From: Cytophagales bacterium
GTDB lineage: Bacteria > Bacteroidota > Bacteroidia > Cytophagales > Bernardetiaceae
Reading direction: 5' to 3'
Assembly (NCBI GenBank): GCA_004293815.1
Contig: RDZD01000031.1
Span: 1-46,637, forward strand
Length of the DNA: 46,637 bases
A program made the position numbers and the translations under genes. Numbering within the stretch: the stretch's first letter is position 1; the number at the start of each line of letters is the position of its first letter. Positions 7,254 through 16,079 of the stretch are shown here, piece by piece. The notes beneath the pieces were generated by a model. It had not been told where the DNA came from and made no database searches. It saw only the letters and a list, made by a program, of their open reading frames with translations.

Positions 7254-8858
7254 ATGAATTTTAGAACCGCCCACTACATTTTCAAACACTTCATTCTGGC
7301 AACCTTGCTGTTTTGTCCGTTGTTCTCAAACGCACAGACAGTAGAGGAAGGACTAAAGTTTTTGAGTATTGAACAGTACACAAATGCGCGCGCCGTTTTT
7401 AACAAGCTTTTGGCTCAAAACAACTCTGCAGAATCTCACTTTTATATGGGCTACTACCACCTAAAAATGGAAGCTCCCGACTCAGCAGATTTATTTTTCC
7501 GTAAAGGCTTAAGTCTAGACCCCAAATACCTCCTTAACCAGGTGGGTGTGGGTATGGTGCAGATGTACAAATGCAAAAAAGCTGAAGCCAAGATGAACTT
7601 TGATGCAGCACTAAAAGCTACCAAAAACAAAGACATGACCGTTATAGCGCGTGTGGGCGAAGCTTACACAGCCTATGAAAATTGCACAGATTTTGATGCA
7701 GCTGTAGCTCTGCTCAAAGAAGCTGCTGAACAAAAAACGGTGAATGAGGATATTTTCTTAACCTTGGGCGATGCCTACATGAGCAAGACCACCACAGGGG
7801 GCGAGGCCGTTTCTGCCTATGAAAAAGCCATCAAGCAAAATCCCAAATCTGCTCGTGCCTATATCAGAATTGGAAAAATTTATGTGAGAGCCAAAAACTA
7901 TAACGAAGCTCTCAAGTACTACCGTCAAGGCATCGATGCGGATCCGGGTTACTCGCCTGGCTACCGCGAAACAGCCGAGTTGCTCTTTAAAGCTGGCCGC
8001 TATGCTGAAGCCGTGGAGAACTATGCCAAGTACATTGAAATGTCAGACAACAGCACTTACACCCTCTTTAAATATGCCAAATTTTTGTATTTGGCCAAAG
8101 AGTGGCAAAAATGCAAAGATGTTTTGACCAAATTAAAACCCACCCTCGATGATCCTGTTTTGTATAGGCTTTTGGGACATGCCGAGCATGAACTGGGCAA
8201 CCAGCCCGCAGCTGAGGCCGCTATGAAAACCTTTTTCGGTGCTGCCAAAGCTGACCAAGTGCTGTTTGTAGACTACGAATACATGACACGGATTTATCTG
8301 AAATCGGGTCAGGATTCTTTGGCTGCAGAGTTTCTCATCAAAACGGCTCAAATGGATTCTGCCAAATCACGCAATAACCAATATGCTGAAGCAGCAGATA
8401 TTTATTTCAAACTCAAAAGCTATAAGAAAGCCGCTGCTCTTTATGAACAATATATCGCTTTGGGTACTTATAAGGCTAATAACCTTTTGAGTTTGGGCAA
8501 AGCCTATTTCTTCGAGAAAGATAACGTAAAAGCCGACACCACTTTTGGTCGCTTGATTGCTGAATATCCCGCTGTTCAGAATGGTTATATTTGGCGTGCA
8601 CGTGTCAAGGTGCGTTTAGACCCTGAGTCTAGTCAAGGATTGGCACAGCCCTACTATGAAAAATTTGTAGAACTAATACTTGCCAAACCAGATTTGATAG
8701 AAAAAAACAAGAAAGACCTTGTAGAAGCACATCTTTACCTGGGCTACCGCTTTGTACTGCTCAAGAATAAAGAAAAAGCAGACATCAACTGGAACAAAGC
8801 CTTGGAGTATGAGCCTGGTAATGCGCGAGCGCAAGAAGGCTTAAAGTTTAAGTTCTAA
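7254..8858 (+). CDS. Secreted tetratricopeptide-repeat protein
   Basis: The ATG at 7254 is chosen because it begins a typical signal peptide, with a hydrophobic core IFKHFILATLLFCPLF and a cleavage-like NAQ; the frame can be extended upstream only to a TTG. The mature protein of about 505 residues is built of repeated helical pairs with TPR signatures such as AYEKAIKQNPKSARAYIRIG and ALKYYRQGIDADPGYSPGYR, and a last copy near the C terminus (KALEYEPGNARAQEGL). TPR arrays bind partner proteins; this one should act in the periplasm or at the outer membrane. No catalytic domain is visible and the partner is unknown. A strong terminator follows. Confidence 0.85.
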   Translation: MNFRTAHYIFKHFILATLLFCPLFSNAQTVEEGLKFLSIEQYTNARAVFNKLLAQNNSAESHFYMGYYHLKMEAPDSADLFFRKGLSLDPKYLLNQVGVGMVQMYKCKKAEAKMNFDAALKATKNKDMTVIARVGEAYTAYENCTDFDAAVALLKEAAEQKTVNEDIFLTLGDAYMSKTTTGGEAVSAYEKAIKQNPKSARAYIRIGKIYVRAKNYNEALKYYRQGIDADPGYSPGYRETAELLFKAGRYAEAVENYAKYIEMSDNSTYTLFKYAKFLYLAKEWQKCKDVLTKLKPTLDDPVLYRLLGHAEHELGNQPAAEAAMKTFFGAAKADQVLFVDYEYMTRIYLKSGQDSLAAEFLIKTAQMDSAKSRNNQYAEAADIYFKLKSYKKAAALYEQYIALGTYKANNLLSLGKAYFFEKDNVKADTTFGRLIAEYPAVQNGYIWRARVKVRLDPESSQGLAQPYYEKFVELILAKPDLIEKNKKDLVEAHLYLGYRFVLLKNKEKADINWNKALEYEPGNARAQEGLKFKF

Positions 8859-8866
8859 ATAACAGA

Positions 8867-8920
8867 AAACTTTCTGACTGTATTTTGATTTTCAGAATGC
8901 AGTCAGAAAGTTTATTTTTT
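8867..8920 (+). terminator. Rho-independent terminator of the TPR gene
   Basis: AAACTTTCTGACTG (8867-8880) pairs perfectly with CAGTCAGAAAGTTT (8900-8913), a 14-bp stem with a 19-nt loop, followed by ATTTTTTT. It starts 8 bp after the stop codon. Confidence 0.85.
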
Positions 8921-9311
8921 TATTGGCTATGTTTATGTGCACACCAATCATAGCTCATTACTTTTACTGGGGTTTGATTTTAACTCCTACAGCCAAGAAG
9001 AGCAGGCAATTCTTCTGAAACACAGCCTTACTAGTAGCTTGTAAAATACCGTTTATAATAGCCAGTTAAATACTTCGACTGACTCATAAAAGCAAGCAGT
9101 CGTCACAACAACACTCATATTTTTTACATTTTTTGAGCGTTTCATGCAGCTTTGACACATGAACACCATCAATCTCTTTGTCTTTCTTCACAAGAGCGCA
9201 CAAATTAAATGCCTGACTATCAGATAATTTAAAAAAAATGTATTTTTTTTGAACACCTGATGCAACGTTTGGTTTTTTGTTTACATCTTCTTGTCAGTAA
9301 ATCGCTCAACT
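8921..9311. other. Intergenic region upstream of the ECF sigma gene
   Basis: About 390 bp between the TPR terminator and the sigma-factor ATG. No gene or clear promoter of the housekeeping type is seen. The last 80 bp is very rich in A and T tracts. If the sigma operon is autoregulated, its ECF-type promoter would lie here. Confidence 0.4.
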
Positions 9312-9896
9312 ATGCGCTTCTTCTCTAAAACCGAAACCGAACAAGACCTCATAGAAGGTTGCAAAAAAGGCAAAGCCTCTGCGCAACGTAAAATCTATGA
9401 ACAGTATTCCAAAAAAATGTTTGGAATATGCTTGCGCTACATTGGCAATGCGTTTGAAGCAGAAGATGTCCTGGTTATGTCGTTTACGCGTGTGTTTGAA
9501 CACATTCACTCATACAAAAATGAAGGCAGTTTTGAAGGCTGGATACGCCGTATTGTTGTGAATGAAGCTTTAGGGCTTCTTCGCAAAAAAGGCAGAGTTT
9601 CTTTTGACGAAATAGAAGTTGCTGATTATCAAGGTCACTTTGAGGTACAAACCGATGACCTACAAGCCGCCGAACTCATGCAATTAATTAAAAAACTACC
9701 TGATGGTTATAGAACGGTGTTCTCGATGTATGCCATAGAAGGCTACTCACACCAAGAAATCGCCGACAAACTAGGTATCACCGAAAGCACCTCTAAGTCA
9801 CAGCTCAACCGCGCCCGCGCACAACTTAAACAAGCCATAGAAAGCCTACAAGGCGAACATTATACCTATTCAAAAACAGCTAAAACTAATCCATAA
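9312..9896 (+). CDS. ECF-family RNA polymerase sigma factor
   Basis: This 194-residue protein has the two-domain plan of ECF sigma factors. Region 2 runs from about 10 to 90, including the helix FEAEDVLVMSFTRVFEHI that contacts core polymerase and the -10 region. Region 4 (about 122-180) has the helix-turn-helix SHQEIADKLGITESTSKSQL followed by NRARAQLK. The ATG at 9312 (RFFSKTETEQDL) is preferred over the TTG at 9291. It is followed 27 bp later by a one-TM anti-sigma-like protein and then an outer-membrane protein, so it probably answers an envelope signal. The promoter it recognises is unknown. Confidence 0.9.
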   Translation: MRFFSKTETEQDLIEGCKKGKASAQRKIYEQYSKKMFGICLRYIGNAFEAEDVLVMSFTRVFEHIHSYKNEGSFEGWIRRIVVNEALGLLRKKGRVSFDEIEVADYQGHFEVQTDDLQAAELMQLIKKLPDGYRTVFSMYAIEGYSHQEIADKLGITESTSKSQLNRARAQLKQAIESLQGEHYTYSKTAKTNP

Positions 9897-9923
9897 CCAA
9901 CAAACCGCTGAACCATTTTTTTT

Positions 9924-10655
9924 ATGACTAAGCAAGCAAAACATATTGACTCGCTCTTTAAAGACAAGCTGGCTAACTACGAAGTAGTACCATCAGCCAA
10001 AGCGTGGGAGCGCATTCAAAAACCTCAACAAAGCCCTAAATGGCTGTGGTGGTTTTTACCGCTTGCCCTCTTGGGTCTAAGTTTGGCTTACTACCAGATT
10101 ACAAAGGGCAACCATGATGCAGCAGTTCAAACTGCCGCTATGCAGAACCTGAAGCAAGTAGAAACTCATGAGAGCCAGAATATAGCACCAATCGCGGCGA
10201 GCCAGCTCTCGGAAGCAACTAAGCCAATCTTAAAAACCGAGCAAGCTCCAAAGCTTGACAACCCCAAAACATCCCGTAAAATAGCTTTGCAAACAAGCTC
10301 TAGGGTGGACAAACTTAAAAAAGGTAAAAACAAAAGTAAGCAAGTAACACCCATTAAAGAAGATACCAATCTGGGACTTGTCGCTTTTGCAGCAGATATG
10401 CCCGACTCACTGCCTATTCAAGCTAGCTCTGGAGACAACAGTGACAAGCCTTCTCATGTCATAAAATACGCTGATGAAATGCAATCACCAAGTTATAGCG
10501 TGTCTGTGATGCTAGGTGAAGCTGGCAGCGCAGAAGAAAGCGATGAAAGATTGCCTGTAGACCCCAGATACTTGAAAGAGTCTTCCAAAAACCCTTTGGT
10601 GCGGACGCTTCATAAAATGGGTGAGTGGCTCAAAAAGCTTAAAGACCGAATTTAA
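9924..10655 (+). CDS. Single-TM anti-sigma-factor-like protein
   Basis: The 243-residue product begins with a soluble stretch, HIDSLFKDKLANYEVVPSAK then AWERIQ, which is the usual N-terminal pattern of Bacteroidota proteins paired with ECF sigma genes (short helix, then P-S-x-x-A-W). One membrane helix follows at about 40-58 (WLWWFLPLALLGLSLAYYQ). The rest, about 180 residues rich in Lys, Ser, Gln and Pro, would be periplasmic and appears mostly disordered. The likely role is to hold the upstream sigma factor at the membrane and release it on a periplasmic cue. It has no zinc-binding HxxxCxxC motif. Function is inferred from position and architecture. Confidence 0.65.
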   Translation: MTKQAKHIDSLFKDKLANYEVVPSAKAWERIQKPQQSPKWLWWFLPLALLGLSLAYYQITKGNHDAAVQTAAMQNLKQVETHESQNIAPIAASQLSEATKPILKTEQAPKLDNPKTSRKIALQTSSRVDKLKKGKNKSKQVTPIKEDTNLGLVAFAADMPDSLPIQASSGDNSDKPSHVIKYADEMQSPSYSVSVMLGEAGSAEESDERLPVDPRYLKESSKNPLVRTLHKMGEWLKKLKDRI

Positions 10656-10752
10656 AACCTTTTTTAAACTCCCAACATCAACTACCATTCACAGATTGTG
10701 CTTTTGCGCATATTCCTTCTTCAAACACACACTATTTAAAACTTTAGTAACC

Positions 10753-11886
10753 ATGAAAAAGTTGTCTATTTTTACCGTAACCAAGTTGTTTGCTGTTTTA
10801 TTGAGCTTTTTGGCAAGTTTACCTCTTGCATCTAATGTTTGGGCCGCAGGCGGCAATCCGCCTGATACTATTGTTGTATCCTTTGGAAGCAGCAAAATGT
10901 ACATGGTGGTTCAAAACATGCAAGATCGTGAAATGCTCAAAAATATGAATCTAAACGAAATTGTTCAGAAAACTGTGGCCACTATGGATTCTGCTCAGAA
11001 AAGCAAGTCTAATATCACCAACAAGCAGGCTCTTTCTTCCACAACTGGACAGAGCACAGAACTTTCGGTGGGCAGCGGTGGTTCTAGCACCACAGCACGT
11101 GTACGAACCACCGACCGCGATGGCTGCTTTGTTTACAAAGAACAGAAAAATGATAAAAGCAACACTTGGAATTGGAGTTCTAACAACAACAGCGAGAGCC
11201 ACCATGACAACTATGATAACGATGAAGAAAAACCTTCTTATCACCGCTTTGAGTCTGTGACAGGCTTCTATCTAGGGCTCAATAACTTTGTAGCAGACAG
11301 TAAGCTGGTTTCTGATACCAAATATTCTCTTAATCCGCTTGGCTCAAGATATGTGGGATTCTTTTTAGGACAAAACGTTGCGCTTGGGCACAAACAACAT
11401 ACACCGCTTAGTTTAGACTTTGGCTTAGGTATGAACTGGAACAATTTCATGTTTCAGGAAAATGTAGAAATTGTCAAAAACGGCAACTTGACAGAGTTTG
11501 TAGACTCAGACAAAGACCTCAGAAAATCAAAAGTTACCTCTTATTACCTCTACGCACCCGTGATGCTGAAGTATAACTTCGGTAAAAAGAAATCGCATTC
11601 TTCACGCAATGGACTTTATGTTGCTGCTGGCGCGTATGCGGGTTATCGCTTGAACACCTACTCTAAACAAGTGTATTACAGCACCACAGACGGCAAACAA
11701 AAAGATCACTTCCGCTCAGACTACAACTTCAACAATATTCGCTACGGTTTGGCGGCAGAAATAGGCTTAGGAAGCCGTTACGGTACAGATTTTGCCTTAT
11801 TTGGCTCTTACGATTTAAGCCCTGTTTTTGAAAGCGGTCAAGGCCCTGTAGTCAATGCACTCAATTTCGGCCTGCGTATCTTCTAA
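10753..11886 (+). CDS. Outer-membrane beta-barrel protein in the sigma operon
   Basis: The ATG at 10753 opens a clear signal peptide (KKLSIFTVTKLFAVLLSFLA, with a cleavage-like site after NVWA); the frame extends upstream into the anti-sigma gene but that part is not protein-like. The 377-residue product has an unstructured Ser/Asn/His-rich segment near 125-165, then alternating strands such as GFFLGQNVALGHKQHTPLSL and YGLAAEIGLGSRYGTDFALF, and ends in NALNFGLRIF, an aromatic-terminated barrel strand. It resembles PorT-type or outer-membrane beta-barrel domains. As the third gene of the sigma/anti-sigma set it may be the sensor or main target. A terminator follows at 11921. Confidence 0.7.
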   Translation: MKKLSIFTVTKLFAVLLSFLASLPLASNVWAAGGNPPDTIVVSFGSSKMYMVVQNMQDREMLKNMNLNEIVQKTVATMDSAQKSKSNITNKQALSSTTGQSTELSVGSGGSSTTARVRTTDRDGCFVYKEQKNDKSNTWNWSSNNNSESHHDNYDNDEEKPSYHRFESVTGFYLGLNNFVADSKLVSDTKYSLNPLGSRYVGFFLGQNVALGHKQHTPLSLDFGLGMNWNNFMFQENVEIVKNGNLTEFVDSDKDLRKSKVTSYYLYAPVMLKYNFGKKKSHSSRNGLYVAAGAYAGYRLNTYSKQVYYSTTDGKQKDHFRSDYNFNNIRYGLAAEIGLGSRYGTDFALFGSYDLSPVFESGQGPVVNALNFGLRIF

Positions 11887-11920
11887 GCACAGTACGTTCT
11901 TACGAACACTTTAATGCCCC

Positions 11921-11951
11921 AAGGCCGTTTCTTGCAAGAGAGCGGCCTTTT
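11921..11951 (+). terminator. Terminator after the sigma/anti-sigma/barrel operon
   Basis: AAGGCCGTT (11921-11929) pairs with AGCGGCCTT (11941-11949), including one G-U pair, and is followed by TT. The T tract is short but the stem is GC-rich and sits 35 bp after the stop. Confidence 0.65.
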
Positions 11952-12011
11952 GCATTGATAGAAGTCCTTGTTGTTACCCGACAATTTGGTAAAATTCTAT
12001 TAATCAAATTT

Positions 12012-12827
12012 TCACTTGTGCATTTGCCATTGCTGAAAAGTGATTTTTGCACCAAGCTTATGTAAAAATGCTAGAGCTGTATAGTTACTATCTGAGATAT
12101 TGCCTATGCTTAAAGTACTTGTGACGCAGCAGCTCTGGGCGTAGGAAAGCAGTAAACTTCCCAGACCCTGCCGGCGGCTGTCAGGCTTCACAGCCAAGTG
12201 TTTAAGCTTACCGCTTTCTTTGACTAACGAAACAAAGGCAACAGGCTTTTGGGCTTTGTAAATCGCAAAAGACTGAACGCTAGAGTCTATTTGAGCAGAA
12301 AAAATACTGTTCTGCCAGCTGGGCGGTACATCAAAAAAAGCCGCACAAGGTTCTAACAACGTCTTGGGCAAGGGTGCAATAACAGCAAAATCTTTTTTAA
12401 CAAGACCAGTAAGCGTAAAACAGTGCAATAAGTCTGTTTTTTTAAAGCCCAAAGACTCGTAGGCGCGTATGGCGCGTGTGTTGGCGTACATCACCTCTAG
12501 CTCATGTTGGTAAGGGGGCAAGTGACTAAACAAATAGGTATACATCTGGCGTACCAGCCCTAAGCCTCTGTGAGATTTAAGGATACCCGTACAAGCATTG
12601 TAAATGCGGTTTTCATGGAGTCCCACAAGTATAAGTCCCACAAGCTTCTCAGCTTCAAAAACGCCTACCGAATGAGCCAAATCAATATTTTCGGACTCAA
12701 TTTTGCGGCTTAGTAACGCCACATTAAACTGTATTGGCACAAAGTACTCCTGAAAGGCTTCGTTGATAAGCACACAAATGTCCAGTAAAGGCGTTTTTAC
12801 CAGATTTTTAAAACTCAGCTGAATCAT
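12012..12827 (-). CDS. Double-GNAT acetyltransferase-family protein
   Basis: The 271-residue protein carries two GNAT-like halves. The first (about 1-140) has a divergent acetyl-CoA loop, SHRGLGLVRQMYTYL, and the typical strand ANTRAIRAYESLGFKKT. The second (about 150-271) has the better loop RRQGLGSLLLSYA near 219-231 and ends with ALAFLHKLGAKITFQQWQ. Proteins of this plan acetylate small molecules or proteins; the substrate is unknown. Its ATG overlaps the stop of the PolX-like gene by four bases (ATGA), so the two are translationally coupled. Confidence 0.8.
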   Translation of the reverse strand: MIQLSFKNLVKTPLLDICVLINEAFQEYFVPIQFNVALLSRKIESENIDLAHSVGVFEAEKLVGLILVGLHENRIYNACTGILKSHRGLGLVRQMYTYLFSHLPPYQHELEVMYANTRAIRAYESLGFKKTDLLHCFTLTGLVKKDFAVIAPLPKTLLEPCAAFFDVPPSWQNSIFSAQIDSSVQSFAIYKAQKPVAFVSLVKESGKLKHLAVKPDSRRQGLGSLLLSYAQSCCVTSTLSIGNISDSNYTALAFLHKLGAKITFQQWQMHK

Positions 12828-14536
12828 TTAAGAACTATGGCCGCTTTTCTTTTGACAAAATAACTTTCTAACTGCTCTTTGTTAAGCGCATTAAGGGTTT
12901 GAGAGGGCTTTAAGGCCGCTTTCTGAGCCATGGCTACGCCGTATTTCATATTTTCATAGCCTTCTTTGTTGTGCGCATCGGGATTTAGGCTAATCCAAAC
13001 GCCTTTTTCAATGGCATAGGGCAACCAACGCCAATCCAAATCTAAACGGTATGCACTAGAGTTAAGCTCTATGGCTACCCCATTGGCAGCGCAGGCATCT
13101 ATGAGTTGCTTAAAATCAACAGGATAGCCCTCTCGGCGCAGCAATAAGCGTCCTGTAAGGTGTCCCATGATGGTAGCAAATGGGTTTTCTATAGCAGCTA
13201 AGAGCCTTTTGGTGGCTTTGTCTATAGGCATCCTCATGTTTTGATGTATGGATGGTATCGTAAAGTCAAACGTCTGTAGGGTTTCAGGATCGTAGTCAAG
13301 CTGTCCGTCATTGAGAATGTCTACCTCTATGCCTTTAAATATCTTAAAAGGTGCTAGCTTTAAATTGAGCTGATCTATTTCCTCTTGTTGCTGTCTTACG
13401 CGACCTTCACTGAGACCGTTGGCATAAAAAGATGTTTTGGAATGGTCGGTGATGCCTATGTATTCGTAACCCAAAGACTTGGCAAATACTGCCATATCTT
13501 CTAGACTGTGTTTGCCGTCGCTGTAGGTGCTGTGCAGATGCAAAATACCTTTTAAGTCTTGATTCTGAACTGCTTCAGGAACATTACCTTCTTTTATCCA
13601 AAGGCTTTCATGTACACCTTCACGCTGGGAAGGAATCAAATAAGGCCACTGAGCAGCTTCGTAAATGGCTTTTTCGGAGTCCCAAGTTTTTTGCTCGCAT
13701 ACCAACTGGTACAAATTCTTAGGCTGTTCATCAGAAAGTGGTAAAAACAAGTGCCCATCAGCAGCTGTATCCAGAAACCATTCCTTGTGAAAGTTTTCCG
13801 CACTTGCCCAACGCACTTGCACCTTGAGTGCAGGGCGTTCGTCCAAACGTGCCTCCCAAACAAAAGGCGTTTGGTGTGTACAAGAGAGCCTCTCTGAACT
13901 ATTAAGAAATGTAAAAAAAGCTGTTTTAGACTCTGCTTGTACCACAAAGGACAACGTATCAACAACTTCAGTGCATCTACGCCACTGTCCGCTAGTCTCC
14001 ACACGGCTTGCACCTTCAAAGGACTCTAACCAGCTCAGCAAAAAATTTTGGTAAGGTTCGGCCTCACTCAACAACAATTTGCCGCTACTTTTATTAAAAA
14101 AAGCGATGTTGTCTAAAATCAGCTGCTGGGTTTTCTCGCCTAAGCCTTTAAGTTTGGCCACAGCCCCCGCCTCACATGCCTCTCTGAGGCCGTCTAGGTC
14201 TTCTATTCCTTGTTCTTGCCAGAGCAAACGGACTTTTTTGGCACCAATGCCCTTAATTTCTAAAACTTCTAGCAAACCAGGCGGTGTTTTTTGGACATAT
14301 TCCGTAAGCTCCGCAAAGGTTTGGGTTTGCATCAGGTCCGCTATTTTAGAGGCAATAGCCTTAGAAAAGCCAGCTTTTTGTATGCCTTGAAGGTCGTTTA
14401 TGAGCAAATCTTTATCGAGCATGTCTAAGCGATAAAGTGCACTAGTAAAAGGCTTGATGAGTGTCACATCGGTATTGTGCAGCTCCATGAGCGAAACTAG
14501 AAGCTTAAAAGACTGGATTATTTCTTTGTTGGTCAT
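12824..14536 (-). CDS. polX: PolX-family protein with intact PHP domain and degenerate polymerase site
   Basis: The ATG at 14536 (TNKEIIQSFKLLVSLMELHN) gives 570 residues, the family's usual size. HhH motifs lie at about 88-104 (LLEVLEIKGIGAKKVRLLW) and 127-140. The Pol-beta nucleotidyltransferase core follows, but its metal ligands are lost: the expected D-x-D after RR186-187 reads T194-L-S196, and the third Asp is Gln at about 240 (KVQVRW). The C-terminal PHP phosphoesterase is complete: H333-L-H335, D364-H365, E404, H431, H459 and D520-x-H522. I infer a PHP nuclease without polymerase activity. It lies 66 bp downstream of an FtsX-type permease and is coupled to the GNAT gene. Confidence 0.88.
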   Translation of the reverse strand: MTNKEIIQSFKLLVSLMELHNTDVTLIKPFTSALYRLDMLDKDLLINDLQGIQKAGFSKAIASKIADLMQTQTFAELTEYVQKTPPGLLEVLEIKGIGAKKVRLLWQEQGIEDLDGLREACEAGAVAKLKGLGEKTQQLILDNIAFFNKSSGKLLLSEAEPYQNFLLSWLESFEGASRVETSGQWRRCTEVVDTLSFVVQAESKTAFFTFLNSSERLSCTHQTPFVWEARLDERPALKVQVRWASAENFHKEWFLDTAADGHLFLPLSDEQPKNLYQLVCEQKTWDSEKAIYEAAQWPYLIPSQREGVHESLWIKEGNVPEAVQNQDLKGILHLHSTYSDGKHSLEDMAVFAKSLGYEYIGITDHSKTSFYANGLSEGRVRQQQEEIDQLNLKLAPFKIFKGIEVDILNDGQLDYDPETLQTFDFTIPSIHQNMRMPIDKATKRLLAAIENPFATIMGHLTGRLLLRREGYPVDFKQLIDACAANGVAIELNSSAYRLDLDWRWLPYAIEKGVWISLNPDAHNKEGYENMKYGVAMAQKAALKPSQTLNALNKEQLESYFVKRKAAIVLK

Positions 14537-14602
14537 ATCAAAATTTAGATTGTAGTCAGCAAAAATATAAGTTGCTTTCAAAAGGCACAAAAACCTGAAC
14601 CG

Positions 14603-15850
14603 CTATTTGGCACGCATAGCTTCCACAGGGTCTAGCCGCGAAGCCGTATAAGCGGGTATAATCCCTGACACCACACCTATGACGCAAGCTAAGCCCACAC
14701 CTACCCAAAGTTTATCTAGCCCTACCACAATCACAAAAGTATCGGTAGAAATAAATGTGAGTCCATAGACAAGGAGCAGACCAAATGCGCCGCCAATGAG
14801 GCTCAGAAGAATAGCCTCAAACAGAAACTCACTTAAAATAAATGAATTCCGTGCGCCAAGTGATTTCTGGATTCCAATAATGTTGGTTCGTTCCTTAACA
14901 GACACAAACATGATGTTGGCAATACCGAAGCCACCCACCAAAATAGAAAAACTTCCAATAACCGCACCCGCAAGGGTCAGAACAGCAATAATACCGTCTA
15001 AAAAAGTGGCAAACATTTCGGGGCGGTTGATGGCAAAAGTTTCTTCTTCTATGGGACGAAGACCACGATAATTGCGCATAAGCCCTACCACCTCACCCTC
15101 AAGAGCTTCTAACTTTTGGTCATTCTCGAAGCCTTTAACGGCAATGCTGGGCGAAACACCGCGCTCGCCCACCTCAAACATGCGTCCCAGTGTATGAAAA
15201 GGGATAATACCGATGTTGTCTGTGCTGGGTGCGCCCAGAAGGTTCTGACCTTGATAAGACAATACGCCTACCACCCTAAACTTACGCCCCTTTATTTTAA
15301 CTACTTTGTCTACAGGGTTTTCAATATCAAAGAGGTCTTTAGCGATGGTATAGCCTAGTAAGATGACATCGTAGGCATTGTCGGCTTCTTGTTGAGAGAA
15401 ATAACGTCCTTTTTCTACTCGAATATCCGAAATGCGGTTGTAGTGATAAGTAATGCCTTGAATATAAATATCAGAAATGCTGCTGGTGTTGTACTTGATA
15501 GAAAGCCCGCCTTTAATGCCAAAAACCCCCACAGCAGAAGCTTTAGTCAAGTTTCTCTGCAAAAACTCATATTCCTCGAGTGTTGGCTGAGGGCGTTTGA
15601 CATATTTCCACCAAGGGTATCCCGGCTGAAAAATCCAAGGCCATTTTTCTACATAAATCACTTTATCTCCCAAAAACGAAAGGCTTTCTTTGATACTGCG
15701 CTCTAGTGCGTCCACCATTGTCAGAACGCCAATAATAGAAAAAATACCCACCGTAACGCCCAAAAGCGACAGTGTGGTGCGCAATAAATTTTCACGCAAA
15801 GCTCCCAAAGCAAAACGAAAACTTTCTAAATATAAAACTAGAAACTTCAT
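14603..15850 (-). CDS. FtsX/MacB-type ABC transporter permease
   Basis: This 415-residue protein has the MacB/FtsX plan: one helix near 22-45 (TLSLLGVTVGIFSIIGVLTM), a large periplasmic MacB core domain (about 50-275) and three C-terminal helices (about 285-310, 340-365 and 375-400). The strongly conserved FGIANIMFVSVKERTNIIGI then QKSLGA and the terminal TASRLDPVEAMRAK are family hallmarks. These permeases couple ATP hydrolysis to work across the envelope, such as lipoprotein or peptide export or signalling. No ATPase or adaptor gene is adjacent, so its partner is encoded elsewhere. A promoter lies a few bases upstream of the ATG. Confidence 0.9.
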   Translation of the reverse strand: MKFLVLYLESFRFALGALRENLLRTTLSLLGVTVGIFSIIGVLTMVDALERSIKESLSFLGDKVIYVEKWPWIFQPGYPWWKYVKRPQPTLEEYEFLQRNLTKASAVGVFGIKGGLSIKYNTSSISDIYIQGITYHYNRISDIRVEKGRYFSQQEADNAYDVILLGYTIAKDLFDIENPVDKVVKIKGRKFRVVGVLSYQGQNLLGAPSTDNIGIIPFHTLGRMFEVGERGVSPSIAVKGFENDQKLEALEGEVVGLMRNYRGLRPIEEETFAINRPEMFATFLDGIIAVLTLAGAVIGSFSILVGGFGIANIMFVSVKERTNIIGIQKSLGARNSFILSEFLFEAILLSLIGGAFGLLLVYGLTFISTDTFVIVVGLDKLWVGVGLACVIGVVSGIIPAYTASRLDPVEAMRAK

Positions 15851-15858
15851 GGGCAGGG

Positions 15859-15889
15859 CAAAAGTAACTTACTTTTGCATTTTAACAAG
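15859..15889 (-). promoter_or_regulatory. Promoter for the FtsX-type permease gene, inside a palindrome
   Basis: On the minus strand TTG (15889-15887) is followed after 20 nt by TACTTTTG (15866-15859). The -7 element ends only 8 bp before the ATG at 15850, predicting a very short leader. The -7 box belongs to a perfect inverted repeat, GCAAAAGTA (15858-15866) and TACTTTTGC (15870-15878), so the same box also occurs on the plus strand. Confidence 0.55.
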
Positions 15890-16079
15890 CTATAAGTGGA
15901 AAGGTGTTTTGTAGGTTCGGTGGGGTTTGCAAAGATACATCAAGTATTTAAAACAACCGCTAGCGAGCGTAAATAATTTAGGGAATAACCAACTTATTTT
16001 AAGGAGAAACTTAACGCTAACAGCTTCAGTGATCTTAATTTTTTCAAACTCAATTTTTTGTGAGTACGAGTCTTTCAAA

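Noticed and set aside
10621..10752. N-terminal extension of the barrel gene into the anti-sigma gene
   Set aside because: The signal peptide begins at the ATG at 10753; the extension overlaps another gene and is not protein-like.
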